A DNA stretch of 64,000 nucleotides from Marthasterias glacialis (taxonomy: Eukaryota; Echinodermata; Asteroidea; Forcipulatida; Asteriidae), in NCBI GenBank assembly GCA_911728455.2, contig OU452226.1, positions 10,019,498 through 10,083,497 of the forward strand, written 5' to 3'. Under the pieces are notes generated by a model. That model did no database searches. It saw only the letters and a program-made list of their open reading frames with translations, and was not told the DNA's origin. Shown here piece after piece: positions 11,661-24,756 of this stretch; position 1 is the stretch's first letter; each line of letters starts with the position of its first letter. Made by a program: the position numbers and the translations under genes.

Positions 11661-14600
11661 TGCGGTTCGTTTGAGGTCGAGTACTGTGCCGCTCTACTAT
11701 TACTAGGCTAAACTTGGAGTAGTACCGGTGCGCATTTGAGGCCTACGTCACTTTAGAAGCAGCTATACAAGCGCACTTTGCGTTACGTCTGCTTTTCATC
11801 GCTGTAAATGTAGGCCGTGTGTATGTTGGAAGGTGCATGTGTAGGGTGAGCCAAAAAAAAAAAAAAAAAAAGGTATTTCGCCGAAACTCTTGATTTGATA
11901 TTTATCTGTTCTTTGTTTTAATGATGGGAGGAGCTAAGCTGACGACATTGACTTGCAGGTTGATTTCCCAAACACATTATTCGCTGGCTTCCACTCATGG
12001 CGCCGATGGCAATAATGATTGATTGATTACATGGTGCATGCAGGGAGCCAGCCGAACGTGACGGAGGAGGTGGCGCACACGAGGCTGAGCTTTGTTGGGT
12101 TATAATCGAATCAAGAGACGGCACCACGGCTCAGCACGATGTGAGACCCTTCATCATGCTTCATCTAAGATGCTCAATTCCCCCCTCCCCCCCCCCCCCC
12201 GTTATGATCCAGTGCTCTAGACATGGATGTCTACCTCCGTGCCCAAACCGTGCATGAAAAAAATTAAATTAAAAAACATTGTTTTGGGTAACTTATTCCA
12301 ATCTATTTTCAACACAAACACCATAAACATAATGCCATGACCAACCGTCATCATCTCAGGCGTACGAGCCGGGGGGGGGGGGGGCATGGGGGCAGTTGCC
12401 CCAACAAATTCGAGCAAAACATTGGCGAAAATTCGGGCAAAGCAAGAAGAAGAAGAAGAGAGAAAAACAACCTTTTTTTATCAGAAATTGGTACCTGTAT
12501 TTTTATCTGTGTATAATTTCAGGCAATTCAGACCATCTGCCCCCTCAACAAAAGAGTCCCTATTACGCATACGGCCACCATCAATAAGGGGGGGGTGCAC
12601 GTTTTGAAGAAAAAGACGAATTGTCTAAAACACGAAAAGTCTATGTATAGAATTGGTCCTCGCTCATTAATGTGCTTATTTAGTGATCCAGCAAATTTAA
12701 AGTTATAAAATCGTATACTGATTGGGTGGGGAACAAGTTTAAAAGAATTAATACGCGCCCCAAAATTGGCACTGGCAGCAAGTATATATCAAAGTTCTTT
12801 GAGGCTACATTTACATTTTTTTGATTGTTACCAATTATGAATCATACGAAATTTGTGCTCAATGGTTATCACAAAATGCGCACAATTTGTTTCCGGTTTG
12901 TGTGAATCAATCAAATAAATAAACAAATTGATTGTGAAAACACGTTTACGAGCACTGGGACATTCCATGGATGCATACAATCTCAGATCACTTTCCATTT
13001 TCGAGAAATGTGAAAACAATTCTGAGTGACGTATGCTATGAAGCTCCGATGACTAAAACCGCTGTCGCTCCACTCAATAGATTCAATAGACAACTTCACA
13101 ATGATCAGCAACCACCGTGAAACCATTAGGACATAATGGTCTGTCCCTTAATATGGTGAAACTTAACAATTACATATGACGTCATAACAATTTGCAATTC
13201 ATGTGACCATCAATCAGGGGCGTGGCAAGGAAATTAAATATTTTTTCTTTAGGAAGCTGTATGCAAGCCGATTTGCTGACTGACATTTCCATGGTGTGGG
13301 GACGGAGGGAGGGGGATAATGAGTGTCAGTTTGCCGACTTGCCAACTACCATTATTCTCCACTATTTCAAGAAAGACGAGTGCACCCACCACGGAAACCC
13401 ATCGTGTTCAATCACTGTGTATAGTGTGGTCAAAGCAATGACTGTATTTGACAATAGAGCACGATGAGTTTTGGTTGGCAAATGTACAACTGAATTTTAG
13501 TCTGAATGCCCTTTGGTTTTTAAAGCAACCACTACCAAGGCTAAAAATGCTAACTGAGAAAAGTTAGGGGATGAAAGTACAAAATACAATAACACAGGCC
13601 CTACGCTCCCCCCCCCCCCCCCACACACACACACCCACCCACCCACACCCACACACACACCCGTTGACCATGAAACCTACAATGATTTAACCGAGAGGTT
13701 TTTATGGATCCATGAAAGAGACATTTTTCTGAAAGTTGTTACGAATTACCACGGAAACAGCCGAAACGTATACACGTCAAGAACGGGGTGTACTTAGTTG
13801 AACAAACGACCAGTGGTCATTGTGTATTGACCAAGTGGACCTGGTGAGATCGTTTTGGGGGAAAATGCGAAAAAAGACACCCAATATACAAGCAAAGACA
13901 CAACTGCGATTTCGATCTTCATAAAAAGGCAACGCTCTTCGGATGCAAACTAATGATAAATCACGGCTTGACAAGTCGTTGACAAAAAATGTTGAAACCG
14001 TCAATAAAATTTAGATATCACATTGAGGCGGGACTTTAAAAAAAATGCACAGCCCGACAGTTCGCCGAAATATTTTTTTTTAAATTCATTTGTTTTTCTC
14101 TGAACGAAATTTTGACAGATGTTTCAAAACGAAAAACATACAAAAGTTTTGCAAATGCCACGGACAGAATACATGTAACATGCAAAATTGTTTGTAAATG
14201 GCTGACGGACATGATATAAATGTCGGGATCCCAACAATAATTCATTTATAGTTTTTAATTAACTACCGCGAGTCGTTGGGGAATCTTTTTTTATTGTATT
14301 ATTTTTTAAATTTTGTAATAATTAATTTGTAATGAAGGAAGGATGGTTATAGCCTACCGTATAGAGTCATACGTTTGTTTTAAAATTATTTCCCATCTTC
14401 TGATTCTAAAAATACCACCCGAGGTGAGGACTTAATTAGAGAGGGCGCGGAAGGGATCCAATATACTCGGAGGAATTTACACTCAAAGAAATTATCGAAG
14501 GAGGTGATCTTTCCTCTGTGGAAATCCCGGAATTGTGGCATCGAGAAACCACTATGGGCGGGAAAAACAGATGTGGTTGATTACGGATTCAAGAGGCATG

Positions 14601-14682
14601 ATTGGGGCGTGCTATAGTGATGCATACACAAACCACTAATTAACAACGTCCTGATTATCAACCTCCCCAGTGTTGTAATTAC
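11661..14682. other. Intergenic, simple repeats only
   Basis: No gene seen. It contains homopolymer runs (A near 11860, C near 12185, G near 12370) and a C-run followed by CA-rich repeats at 13609-13664. The G-run with GGGGGCAGTTGCCCC near 12370-12400 resembles G-run patches at other places in the window and is probably a repeat fragment. Confidence 0.45.
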
Positions 14683-15119
14683 TCCGTCCCAACTCGAGAA
14701 TCGTCCCAGCTATAGATGGGACCAGATAGAGTGTTACAGTTTTAGGACGGTCCAACTTTAGCTGCCTGAGTGATAGAGTGATCAGTCAGTGCATAGATCA
14801 GTCAGTGGGCCTCTACCATGATTTTCGATCCTCTCAAGTTTCTCTTCTTGACTCAGCAACGGGTGTCGTACATGATATTCGGTAATATCTCGGGGAAAAC
14901 TCAAATTGATGAGAGTCCATTACTCCATGCTGCACCCCTTTACGCACCCGCGTCACCCTGCCAGCGTTAGTGTTGCGACCACACATGAGCCACGTTATGT
15001 TCCGCTGGTCCGATCCCTATCCGCATACAGTGAACGATCTCTGGATCCCAGCTACAGCTTTTATGGCAATCAAGTTGGGACCATCCATGGTTGGGACGAT
15101 TCCCAAGTTGGGACGGAAC
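14683..15119. mobile_element. TIR element, GTCCCAAC family, copy 2
   Basis: Starts TCCGTCCCAACT and ends AGTTGGGACGGA, a 12-bp perfect terminal inverted repeat. Interior blocks (GTGTTACAGTT, GGCCTCTACCATGATTTTC, GATCTCTGGATCC) correspond in order to those of the copy at 720-1172. No coding capacity. Confidence 0.6.
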
Positions 15120-15520
15120 ATAATCACAAACAGGAAAGTCCTTTTTTTGTTAATGTATTAACATTTAAAACCCTTAAACAGATGCGTCATAATATCAGTC
15201 ACGAGGGATGACCTTCAACGCGTCATACAGTACTTGAACTCTGACAAGAGATCGACGAAACGCAGAAAAGGTTTTTCCCCCGTTTACTTTTTTTTTTAAG
15301 GAAAGTTAATGATGTCATCTCTGGACCGGAAATAACTGTGTGTGTGGTGTGATATAATTTATGACGTCTTTATTTTCTGCTTGAGAATTTGAGTTTTTGG
15401 GCTGGTGTGAATCACACACCATGATTCCACACCATGGCAGGGACCCCGCCCCAACCTGCTCTAGTAAAAGTGTTGTACCGGTCGTTTTCCCATGCGTATG
15501 TTCGTATGTTTTGCACTGGG

Positions 15521-15522
15521 GA

Positions 15523-15586
<64 letters not shown>

Positions 15587-15608
15587 AAACAGAGAGAGAG
15601 AGAGAGAG
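15521..15608. repeat. (GA)n microsatellite
   Basis: A nearly pure GA tract of about 65 bp, an AGCAAACAG-type break, then a second short GA tract. The long Ser-Leu and Arg-Glu open frames across it are artefacts of the repeat. Confidence 0.9.
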
Positions 15609-18600
15609 CAAACAGAAAGAATGAGACAGCTTTCCAAAAGTTGAACTCGAATATGGTTTTTAAACCACCGGTTCTTTTCAGATAGTACGTCATGTAGTTG
15701 ATGGGATTGTGCCTTTGATTGATACAAAAACATGGAATTTGGCACGCCGTCAGAGCTTAGAGCAAGGTGGTCAGAGTTATGTCACGAGAAAGATCTTTGG
15801 CCACCGCAGATTTGGCAGATCGGCCATTTAGACAATTTCGAAAATTGCTTGTTATTCTACATATAACTTTTCATAATTCAAATCTGTGATTGCCCTATAG
15901 ACAAATATCTTTCTCATGACATACTCTGACCATGGGGGAAGAAAATTGTCTTCCTCCATGCTCTGACCATAGAGCAAGGACTCTGTGTGCCAAAGTCCAC
16001 GCTTGTATCATCGAAGGCACAAATCCCCCCACCCCCCCCCCAAAAAAAATCCCAAATCTGCCCCACAAAGAACCACCAGAACTCATAGAGAGATTTATGT
16101 ACATGGTGTCCTCTGCAAATATCTCACTATAGGTAGCAAAGGTTGAAATCTCACTTGAGGTTTTAGATGAAAGGATCCGCCGACTCGCAATTAGCTGTAT
16201 ACGTGTACGGTACTTTCTCACCCCAGTTTGATCGGCAAAACCTTGATGATGGTTATATTATACACTTTAAACCAGTTAAATTCTTTGATCCTCCAAGTTT
16301 GAAACAAAAAAGTAACCAATCCATACTTCCACTTTGTGATAAATTGATTTGAACCATTATTACGTCTCTTTCATTGCCCTTTGACTTACAAACCCACAAA
16401 ACTGACCTTCCGATTGTTTAAGTTCCGAGCTAAAAAATAATTATCAATTTTTTTTTTTTTTTTAGAGAATCGTTGCTTGCGGAGATAACCTTCCCTTTGA
16501 AGGGATTTACCAGCATGATCATTCAAATAGCACAGTACTCAATTGTACAGGTGCATGCCGTGAGATCTGTAAACACACTGCAAGGTTTGCATACCGTGAT
16601 TCGTTAAGTCCTGTGAAAATATGACACATAAGGCGGCCCAATGATTGCAAGCCCGAGCCTCGGGAAACGAATTAGGAGATTTGGCGGCTTGGTGTGGTGG
16701 TGTGTTTATTTATCCTGCTCTTGCTGTGGATTCACCTGAACAGACGGGGGTTAAATGAATGGATTGCAGTTGCTTTGAGGGGACAGTCCATTGTTTTGTT
16801 TTGAAGGGTTTTTTTCCTTCTTCTCTTCTTACATAAAATAAACCTATCATCGTGAAGACGGCTGAAGCCCACGGGTCGAAACGTCGAGAAAAAACTACCG
16901 GCTCTTTTCAGATCAACCATACTTCTCGTACTTATTGTTCAAGGAAGAGATCTTCTTTTTTTTCAATGTGTACTACACACCACGCATGTAGTAGCTATAC
17001 ACCATGCTTAACTCAGCAGCAGATAGGTCTGCAATTCGAGAAGTCACAGAGCTTGCTTTTGCAATAGTGTTTTCCAGTTTATATACAGCCAGATTTTGGC
17101 CACACACTTGCACATCATCGGTAAACCATTCATGGGGCGTCCCCAATACATTCTGGAACCCATTATCTACTTTATTTGTTTATAAGTTTCACGGCTCACT
17201 TCTTGACTCTGATTTTCTAGAGCAAACATAAAGTAATGGAAAGCATTGGAGCAGTAAGAGCCATCGGCAGTCTTTTTTTTAGTGTCTGAATGACGAGTGT
17301 GGCTCGTTGGAAGTTCCTTTTCCAAGTAAAGGGAAATGACGACAAAAATAGAAGAAGAAGAAGTGAAGATGATAATGAGAACTGCTGGTTGTTTCTTGTT
17401 TCACGACCCACGAGAGGATGAGGAAAAGCCCAGTGGCACTCCAATTAGGGATCAGGATAAAAGACACATACCCTGTATTGGTAGCTGTCTGTTGTTGGTT
17501 GGTTCTGTCATTTAAGTTAGTCCTTTCCTCCGTGGTTAGTCCACGAGGAAATGGATCTACAAAGTACACGGTTTAAAGCCTCAAAATTGGTAAAACCGAC
17601 TGTAAATGCTTCCATTCTTTGCACAAATCAAGATATTTGTAATAAACTGTGAAAAATGTCAACTCACTTCGTTGTTTCGTTTGCGAGAAAACAGTAAAAA
17701 AAAATTGTACCTACAGGCAGAGTTTTCGTCTCACTGAGACGAAAACTAATTTTGGATCTTATTTCATTTATTATTTAAAAAACGATAACACGTCAGACAG
17801 AAAATATTCAAGGAAAGTTGTCTACCGTCATTATCTTTATACCATGTAAGGTATAATGTAAATCTGTGAACAGTTATGTTTTTCTTCTCACCAATGTTGA
17901 GCTGGGGCTTTAACTACCAAAATATGAATAGATAAGTTTTAATCTGGAAGCTCACTGATTATACAGTTCATGTCAGTATCATCAATTTTCCAAAGAAATG
18001 TTTCCGTCAAACATACAGTCAAGGTCGAAAAAATTGGATTTGAAGACACAAATTCACCGCTGTGTCACCTGAGCTATGATTTTTTTTTTTTTAATAATTT
18101 ACTATTATGAAAAACATTACACTGCTGAAATTGAAATTGTCATGATTATTGCGATTTGACTAGAGGTCACTTTTGGTTGTGTACACCCGGTGAGAAGTAG
18201 AGAGGCGCGAGACGAGCCGGAAGTAGTGGAAACTTGTGCACGTGCATGCTGCACAGACTATAATGTGCGCGCGTGTGACGTCATGAATTACCAAAAAGGT
18301 TTAAAAATTATGCTCTGCTGATAGGAGGTGGCCATGAACAGTTTGCAGGGGCGTCTTTGAGTTGGATGTATTTTAAACATAGAGTCGTATACCTCTATGA
18401 CTATCAGAAATGATTTAATTTGATAACATACAAGACCGCCCCTTTCACCACGTACATCTTTGTTCACCCTTGAAATCACGAATTTGTGGGTGTTTTTGTC
18501 AAATTTAAGATATCTTATTGAGTTTAATCGTAAACTCACTTTTTACAAAGGTTTACAAGAAAATACCCACAGATTGAGTTTTGAAGAAAGCCTACATGAT

Positions 18601-21524
18601 ACAAGGAATATTTAAATCATCGACGACGCATGACTCTATCCCAACCGGAAACTTAGAATCCGGAAAAACGTATGGCCTAATGAAATTTATGTTTCCTCGA
18701 AAATTTGCTCTGACGTGGCACTGATATGCAATAAAAATTATCGTGTCTTTGTTTTTCCTCAATCTTTGAATAACTAAACGTGTATTTTTTTTATTTATTT
18801 TTTTTTTTTGGGGGGGGGGGTGGTTGTTGTAATACTTGTGTCGCAATCGTGTGGCCTGCCATCTTTCGACGGTTACAATATTTCGTGAAAAAAGGGTCAT
18901 CCCTCTAATTAGGAACGCATTTCCACCTATATTTGCAAAGATTCATTGAAACTCATTTTCCTGAGAAAGCCTTGGCAAAGCACGTGGACAACATTGGAAA
19001 TCGGCAAAGACCACTGTATCCTTTTAGTGTGTGACACAACATTACAATACATGAAATAACAAACACGTGAAAATATAAGCTTAATATTGGTCATTGTAGT
19101 CATAAGAAAATAGTGAAGGGAAAAAAAACATTATTATGTCATTCACTGTTTTCAAACATCAAATTTTGGACTCGCGTGATCAAAACTATTTGTTTTACTC
19201 AATGAATCATTATTTTCTCAAACGAGTAACAGTATAGTAGTATTTCAGACAAAAGTATTTCAAGAGAAGGTTCCATCATGATCATCTTTATACCGTGTAA
19301 ATTTGAAGTTATATGCAAATCTGTGAACAATTATTTTTCAATATAATTAGTTACCAATGTGCGCATCCAAAGAAAACAAAATTCTGTTTCAATTGTGTTG
19401 TACTACAGCAGTGGCATAAATAAGGAGGGTGGGGGGGGGGGGGGTAGGGGGACCTTTTCCCCAACTTATGTCTATGCCTGCCTCCCCCCCCCCCCCCCGT
19501 GCCCTCATTTGAAATCTGGACTTTTGATATTAAACATTACCAGAATATAATCATACATTTTATAAGCTTCTATTAGCAATTTCAATGTTTTTAAAACTAT
19601 TTTTTCGTTATTTACACGCATACAATTGTTTTACCACCACGTCAGATTATTTTATAAAAATTAGCATCCGGCATAACAAGACCGCTGAAAAGGGGTTTGT
19701 TTAGGAAAAATACAAAGTATGGAAGCTTTAGTTTTAATTAGCCCAAAGTGCCCCCTTAGAAAAAATGGTGCACCCCCTTCCTTGTCCCCCCGAAAATTTT
19801 ACCCCAACGTCTGCGTAATACAGGATAGGGGCCTAAAGTTATGTTGTGGTGTCATCGTTCTTCATACAACTGTGGACAACGATACACAATGAATTCCCTC
19901 TTGACAATGGAAAGCCTTTGAATCATTTTGGAAGCAATAATTTACATCTTCCTTCCGCTTTTTCATTCCCCTTCGGTTAAAAAAAGTGTCGAACCACTGA
20001 CTGGACGGTTCAAAGGTCACGCTTTATATGCAATATAACATTGAATGTAGGGTTTTTCCGTTAAAAACACGGGCTTCTGTGCAAAATCTTCTCAAAAGTC
20101 GAATTCAAAGTAGCTTTTGTTTCTTAACTTTAGTTTTCATTTTAAAAAGGGGTTGTATGTGTTCACCCCATAAACTGAATTGAAGAATTTACAGTCAGCC
20201 TTTCAAAAATTCCCTTGTAGTTTTCCTTGATAATAATCTTATAATAATTACATATAATATTAAATAAATAGTTACACGGCAAACAAAACTAAGATGGTAC
20301 CGTTCGCCATCCGGTTCTGGCGGTAGGGCTTACAAAATGGAATACGTGCATTTTTCTCTGGTTGGGTGGAGGGGAGTGATGGGGGAGGGGGGTTCGGGCC
20401 AAGATAGACAACCACGTCTTTGTACAGTCAACTACTGATTTTGGTAAGTGTCCAAAATAGTTCGTAACTGCAGTACGTCAAAGGTGCGTTAACTGGGACG
20501 GAAGTCATTTTTGAAGGAGTGTTTGTATGACTTGGGGGAGTCAAGTAACAGTTAATTTTAAGAACATGCCTGTCGTCAAAGCTTTGGATCACCACACGCC
20601 GTGTCTGCATTGTGGACTTACTTTGGCTGCGGCTGCGGCTGCGGCTGCATTGTAAGCCGCTGAAGTATGGGCAGAATATTATAAGGGTCTTGCCAACGCC
20701 GTCAACTCGGTGACACCACTTTTAGAAAGAGTCCCACAAATACCCAGACATCGTTCATTTGAACTTATCTGGTTCTTTAATCACTGACAATTCAATTTAA
20801 AAGGAAAGTCATTTAAGGAAGTTTGGGTTAGACGGCGGTTAGAGCTGGGCCCACAAATAAAAGCACAACAAAACAAACCGCTCCATCTCAGTGAACTTGA
20901 AAAAACACTATATACCCGCCTAATCAAAAGAAAGCATTTTTGACCCAATTTAGTTGACACTTGCCATAAACATGAAATGCCGAAGTTTACCGCACCAGAT
21001 TATTGCGGGTAACTTCGGGAGGAGGGACACTCGGCGCAAGATTTGTGTGGTTGCAGACAGATACGTTTTCATTCGGGCACAGTCTCCTTGGTTGGTGGGC
21101 ATTTGTAATCTACGTCTTGAGCGTCACTGAAGATTCCACGCAGGAGACCATTTTACCTCCATGATTTGACAAAACCACATGATTGTGCAACTGGTGACTG
21201 GCTCGCGTTGGCCGCAAACGGCACTCACTTTAAAAAGAAAGTACCGGTGCTCCTCGACCCGAACTGCTGTCACATTAGGCCGATTCTTTATGCCAAAAGA
21301 GGGCGGTATGCATATCGGACAGAGCTGCAACGAACAGCTAACGTCAGCGCACTAGGATGAGGGTCGTGAAGGAGACAGGGGGAAACAATAACGTCACCAA
21401 TCTTTGATTTCATTTTTTGGTAAGACCGCACAGCTTGAAACTACCACCAGGTCACTAGTTCACGTCAATAGTGCACGTCTATGCACCCCGAGTGATAGTT
21501 TTGGTTCCAAGACGCTTCCAAGAC
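15609..21524. other. Intergenic, no gene recognised
   Basis: AT-rich with scattered homopolymers (T near 16450, G near 18810 and 19430, C near 19485). Diverged copies of one dispersed sequence appear near 17780-17870 and 19235-19350 (shared TATACC-TGTAA and AAATCTGTGAACA blocks). None of the short open frames has domain-like content or clear splice context. Confidence 0.45.
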
Positions 21525-22293
21525 CTATTGTGGGTATTAAATGTAAACAAACACAACGTCCTCCATAGGAAAGTGCGGTCGGTAGGTACATAATGATTGT
21601 TGCATTTTGTTCATTCGATCGAGGCTTTTCTTTCTCGAAATCTGTGGAAAATATTCCAGAGTTTGTACCAGAGACCTTCGAGTGGCTGATTAAAGCCAGT
21701 AAAGACAGTTCCAGCAAGTTTTGGAAATTGTACAATTACAAGTAATGTATAAATGTGCACAATGTGTACTAGTGCACGACGACGGAACGGAAAGGCCAGA
21801 CGACCGCGACCACACACTTTCAACACAAGAATTCCAAACTTTTGAAGCTGAATCATCCAAAAATTGCTTTCCAAAACTGTGTGATTCCTTTGCCTTTTTG
21901 AAATTTCACAAGGCTAGGTATAAATGCTCACTTTTCCAATGTTCTTTACCCTTTGTTACAGTGATTTAGGCCTACATTACAAACAAAATAACAGCTGGGT
22001 TGCTACATCGTCGTCGTCCGACGGCGGTCGTCCATAACTCAAAATAAACCTCTTTTGTAGTAGAATACTGGTAGTTTATGAAACAGTTATGTGATTAATA
22101 TCAATGTCACAACATCCAACTTTATTAAAAATGGCTTAGTAACTGTTTTATTATTACTAAAAGCCGACTGTTGGTGTGACTCTGTCGGTCACGGCATGTA
22201 TTTGTACGTAGTTTGCCATTAGCTGAGATGACGTAATGCCCACAATAGGTCACGTGATGACACGTAAACATTGGTCGCGCTATCGGTCTATTG
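21525..22293. mobile_element. Long-TIR element, CCTCCATAGG family, copy 1
   Basis: The block from CGTCCTCCATAGGAAAGTGCGG to AGCAAGTTTTGGAAATTGTAC and the interior around GGCTAGGTATAAATGCTCAC are also found, in the same order, at 54925-55682. The right end (GGTCGCGCTATCGGTCTATTG) is the inverse of CAATAGACCGATTGCGCGAC at the left of that copy. This copy has about 100 bp of extra interior and a decayed left end. No transposase is encoded. Confidence 0.6.
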
Positions 22294-22670
22294 TTGAATT
22301 AAAACAGTTCAGTTATAAAATCCTGAAAAAGTGTTTTTCTTATTTCACATTTTGGACTGAGGTGTGTTGTAAAATACATATAGACTGACACATTCGGTCT
22401 CTCCCCTTAGCCCTTTGTGAGTTCGTCCTTCGGCATCGGGAAATAGGAACCTCTTCTGGTCGCTCACTGTCTTTCGGGGTGCATGCGCACTTGCACTGGT
22501 GACTTCGTTGCCAGTCCAATGGCTCGCATGATCTAGGCCGGGTCAAATGTAATAAACAATAGCACATTTTCCCACCGAGCCTCCAATGACAGTTTTGATC
22601 ACAGTACAAAATACTAATACCAGTCAATCGCAATGAGAGGGTCCCTTGGTTTCATTACCATAAAGATACA

Positions 22671-24144
22671 ATAGGTTTTCCCGGCCAATTTCAACAAAAA
22701 TCCATTCAAGTTAATACTGGGGTCATTCAATTTCGCTTGAAAATAAATCCTCGGGTACATCAACATTCAACAGTTAAAAAGAGTCATTCAATATCGACAC
22801 GTGAGCATTCATTTGACAAATAAAATCATTCAATTTAAAATGGTCACTTAGTTTATTCAATTTCGTCAAAGACAGCAGGAACGGGCTGGTTGACTAATCA
22901 TTTTCGTCAACTGGCAAACATTTTAGAAATGTTTGCATTTAAATTCGTTTCTTCGGTATGCCCTTTCTGGTTCGTATTTGCCTATATATAAAGATAGGAT
23001 ATTATGAGGGGAATTCATTTCTACACTGTTGCCGAGTTATACCTCTCACTAAATATACGATTTTAAAGCAAAAAATAATGTCTGCCCGTGGTCATACGAA
23101 GATTGAGCACTGTAGATAGAGGAAGGCTGATTGAAGTATTCGAGAGTTAATTTGCAAGATTTAAACATTAACGAATAAAGAAGATAACAAAAAGTGAATT
23201 TAAGACCAAAGCAAACATTTACATTGCAAGCAAATGCAAGCAAAATGTTGTTTATTGTATTGTTTATTGTTTTTTGTAATGCCATAAAACTTTAATTAAC
23301 TGTTCTTAGACACATTTTAAAGTTTAATCATGGGGTACTCTCTTTAATGAGTTTTTGATTAAAATTTACTCTATTCGATTGAAACTAGGGACAAAATGCA
23401 AAATTTGACCCTGGCCTCAATCGAAAAAAGTTATTTTCAATCTAATTAGAGTGATTTTCAATCTAATTTTTTAGTGTGTAACAAAGTAAAAGGAAAACAT
23501 TTGCAATTGAGACCAAATATAAGAATTAAATTAAAAACTCATAAGACAGATTATTCACGCAACTGCCGTAAAAAGAACATTATCGCTAACTTTAAGCGCA
23601 AGCATAAGCCGTATCAAACTCATGTTGAATTTGAACGCTCAAAATGTTGATTACCCATAAACGAAAAAGAAACGAACATTAGGTGCAAAATCGCAGAGCT
23701 CTTCGATGACTCTGAATTTGATTGCACCTAATAGGAAAAGGTTGTAGATATTCAACATAAGAATGGCAATCTTCTGATATTGAATGCCTATAAACGAAAT
23801 AGAATGAAAAGAAAGGGATCTTGAGTGCACGAAAACGAAATTGAATGCAATAATACTAAACCCTAGTTTGACTGAATGGATTCCATGAACGTGAATTGGA
23901 CATCGCGCGTGCGCACTTACATTTTGATGGGCAAAATTTTGGGAACAACGCTGCCTTTTTGCATGGGACTGATAGAAGCGTGACGCGTACGCGCTTTGTG
24001 CATCTGATTTGTGCACATTTTTATGGCGTTTGCCAACCAACAGGGTATGTACGCATGCGTGAATGTAATTAGCATATTATTTCATGGGAAAGCGCAATAA
24101 TGAAATTGAATGATATTTTGCTGAATTTGGCCGGGAAAACCTAT
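22671..24144. mobile_element. 1.5-kb element with about 36-bp terminal inverted repeats
   Basis: Left end ATAGGTTTTCCCGGCCAATT and right end (as reverse complement) ATAGGTTTTCCCGGCCAAAT pair over about 36 bp with few mismatches. Next to both ends lie many short ATTCAATTTCG-type motifs, inverted between the two sides. No coding frame is recognisable. The right part carries a 200-bp module (23894-24092) also present at 58330-58527. An AAT microsatellite abuts the right end, which hides any target duplication. Confidence 0.55.
23894..24092 (+). repeat. 200-bp dispersed module, copy 1
   Basis: Very similar over its length to 58330-58527, from AATTGGACATCGCGCGTGCGC to TTTCATGGGAAAG. It is unusually rich in CpG-containing motifs (TACGCGCTTTGTGC, ACGCATGCGTGAAT) against an AT-rich background. 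It may be one terminus of a DNA transposon. Confidence 0.65.
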
Positions 24145-24284
24145 AATAATAATAATAATAACAATAATAAGTGAACGGGATAATTTGTTATGGTAATGTT
24201 AAGACTTTTATGAAAAATTTGTAGAATAATGTATGGTTGTAATGTAATAGAGCAAGTCCTCAGTTATCTGTTTCCTTAATGTTT

Positions 24285-24365
24285 TAATAATAATAAATAA
24301 TAATAATAATGCACATTTATATAGCGCCAAAGCCATTAGGGTGGCTAATGCTCCAAGGCGCTTAA
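24285..24365 (-). repeat. AAT microsatellite plus SINE tail fragment
   Basis: An (AAT)n tract followed by sequence of the type TTTATATAGCGCC...AAGGCGCTT, the 3' tail pattern of tRNA-derived SINEs elsewhere in the window, in reverse orientation. Confidence 0.4.
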
Positions 24366-24756
24366 CATTAAAATACCAAACATTAATATTAAAATATTCA
24401 ATGAAAATAAAATTGGCATGTTTTGACACGTGATTATACGATCACGTGATCCTGATGGAGGCAGTTACACCGCCATTCACCACTGCAGTAGTACAGGCCA
24501 CGGGTCGATTTTCATCACGTGAGCAGGCACCGAGTTACCTAGTATTAGCCTGATGTGACGACAAAAAGATAATAGTCATGACCCAACAGTTCTACTGCAT
24601 GCTTCAACCAACAATAACAAGTAGAGTTCACGTTCAATTGAAAATAAACGTGACCTCAATCCCTTTATTTTAATTGCATTGGCAAGTCTGTTCCTTGCTC
24701 TATGGTATTGCTTACGACCACGATATGTTTGTGTCGAGGTAAACATCTACGCCGTG

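Noticed and set aside
15315..15745. Long Ser-Leu and Arg-Glu open frames
   Set aside because: They are produced entirely by the GA microsatellite and appear in several frames at once.
24679..24756. Upstream extension of the PRODH2 first exon
   Set aside because: The frame stays open upstream of 24757 but has no in-frame ATG; the extension would need a TTG start, so the ATG at 24757 was used.
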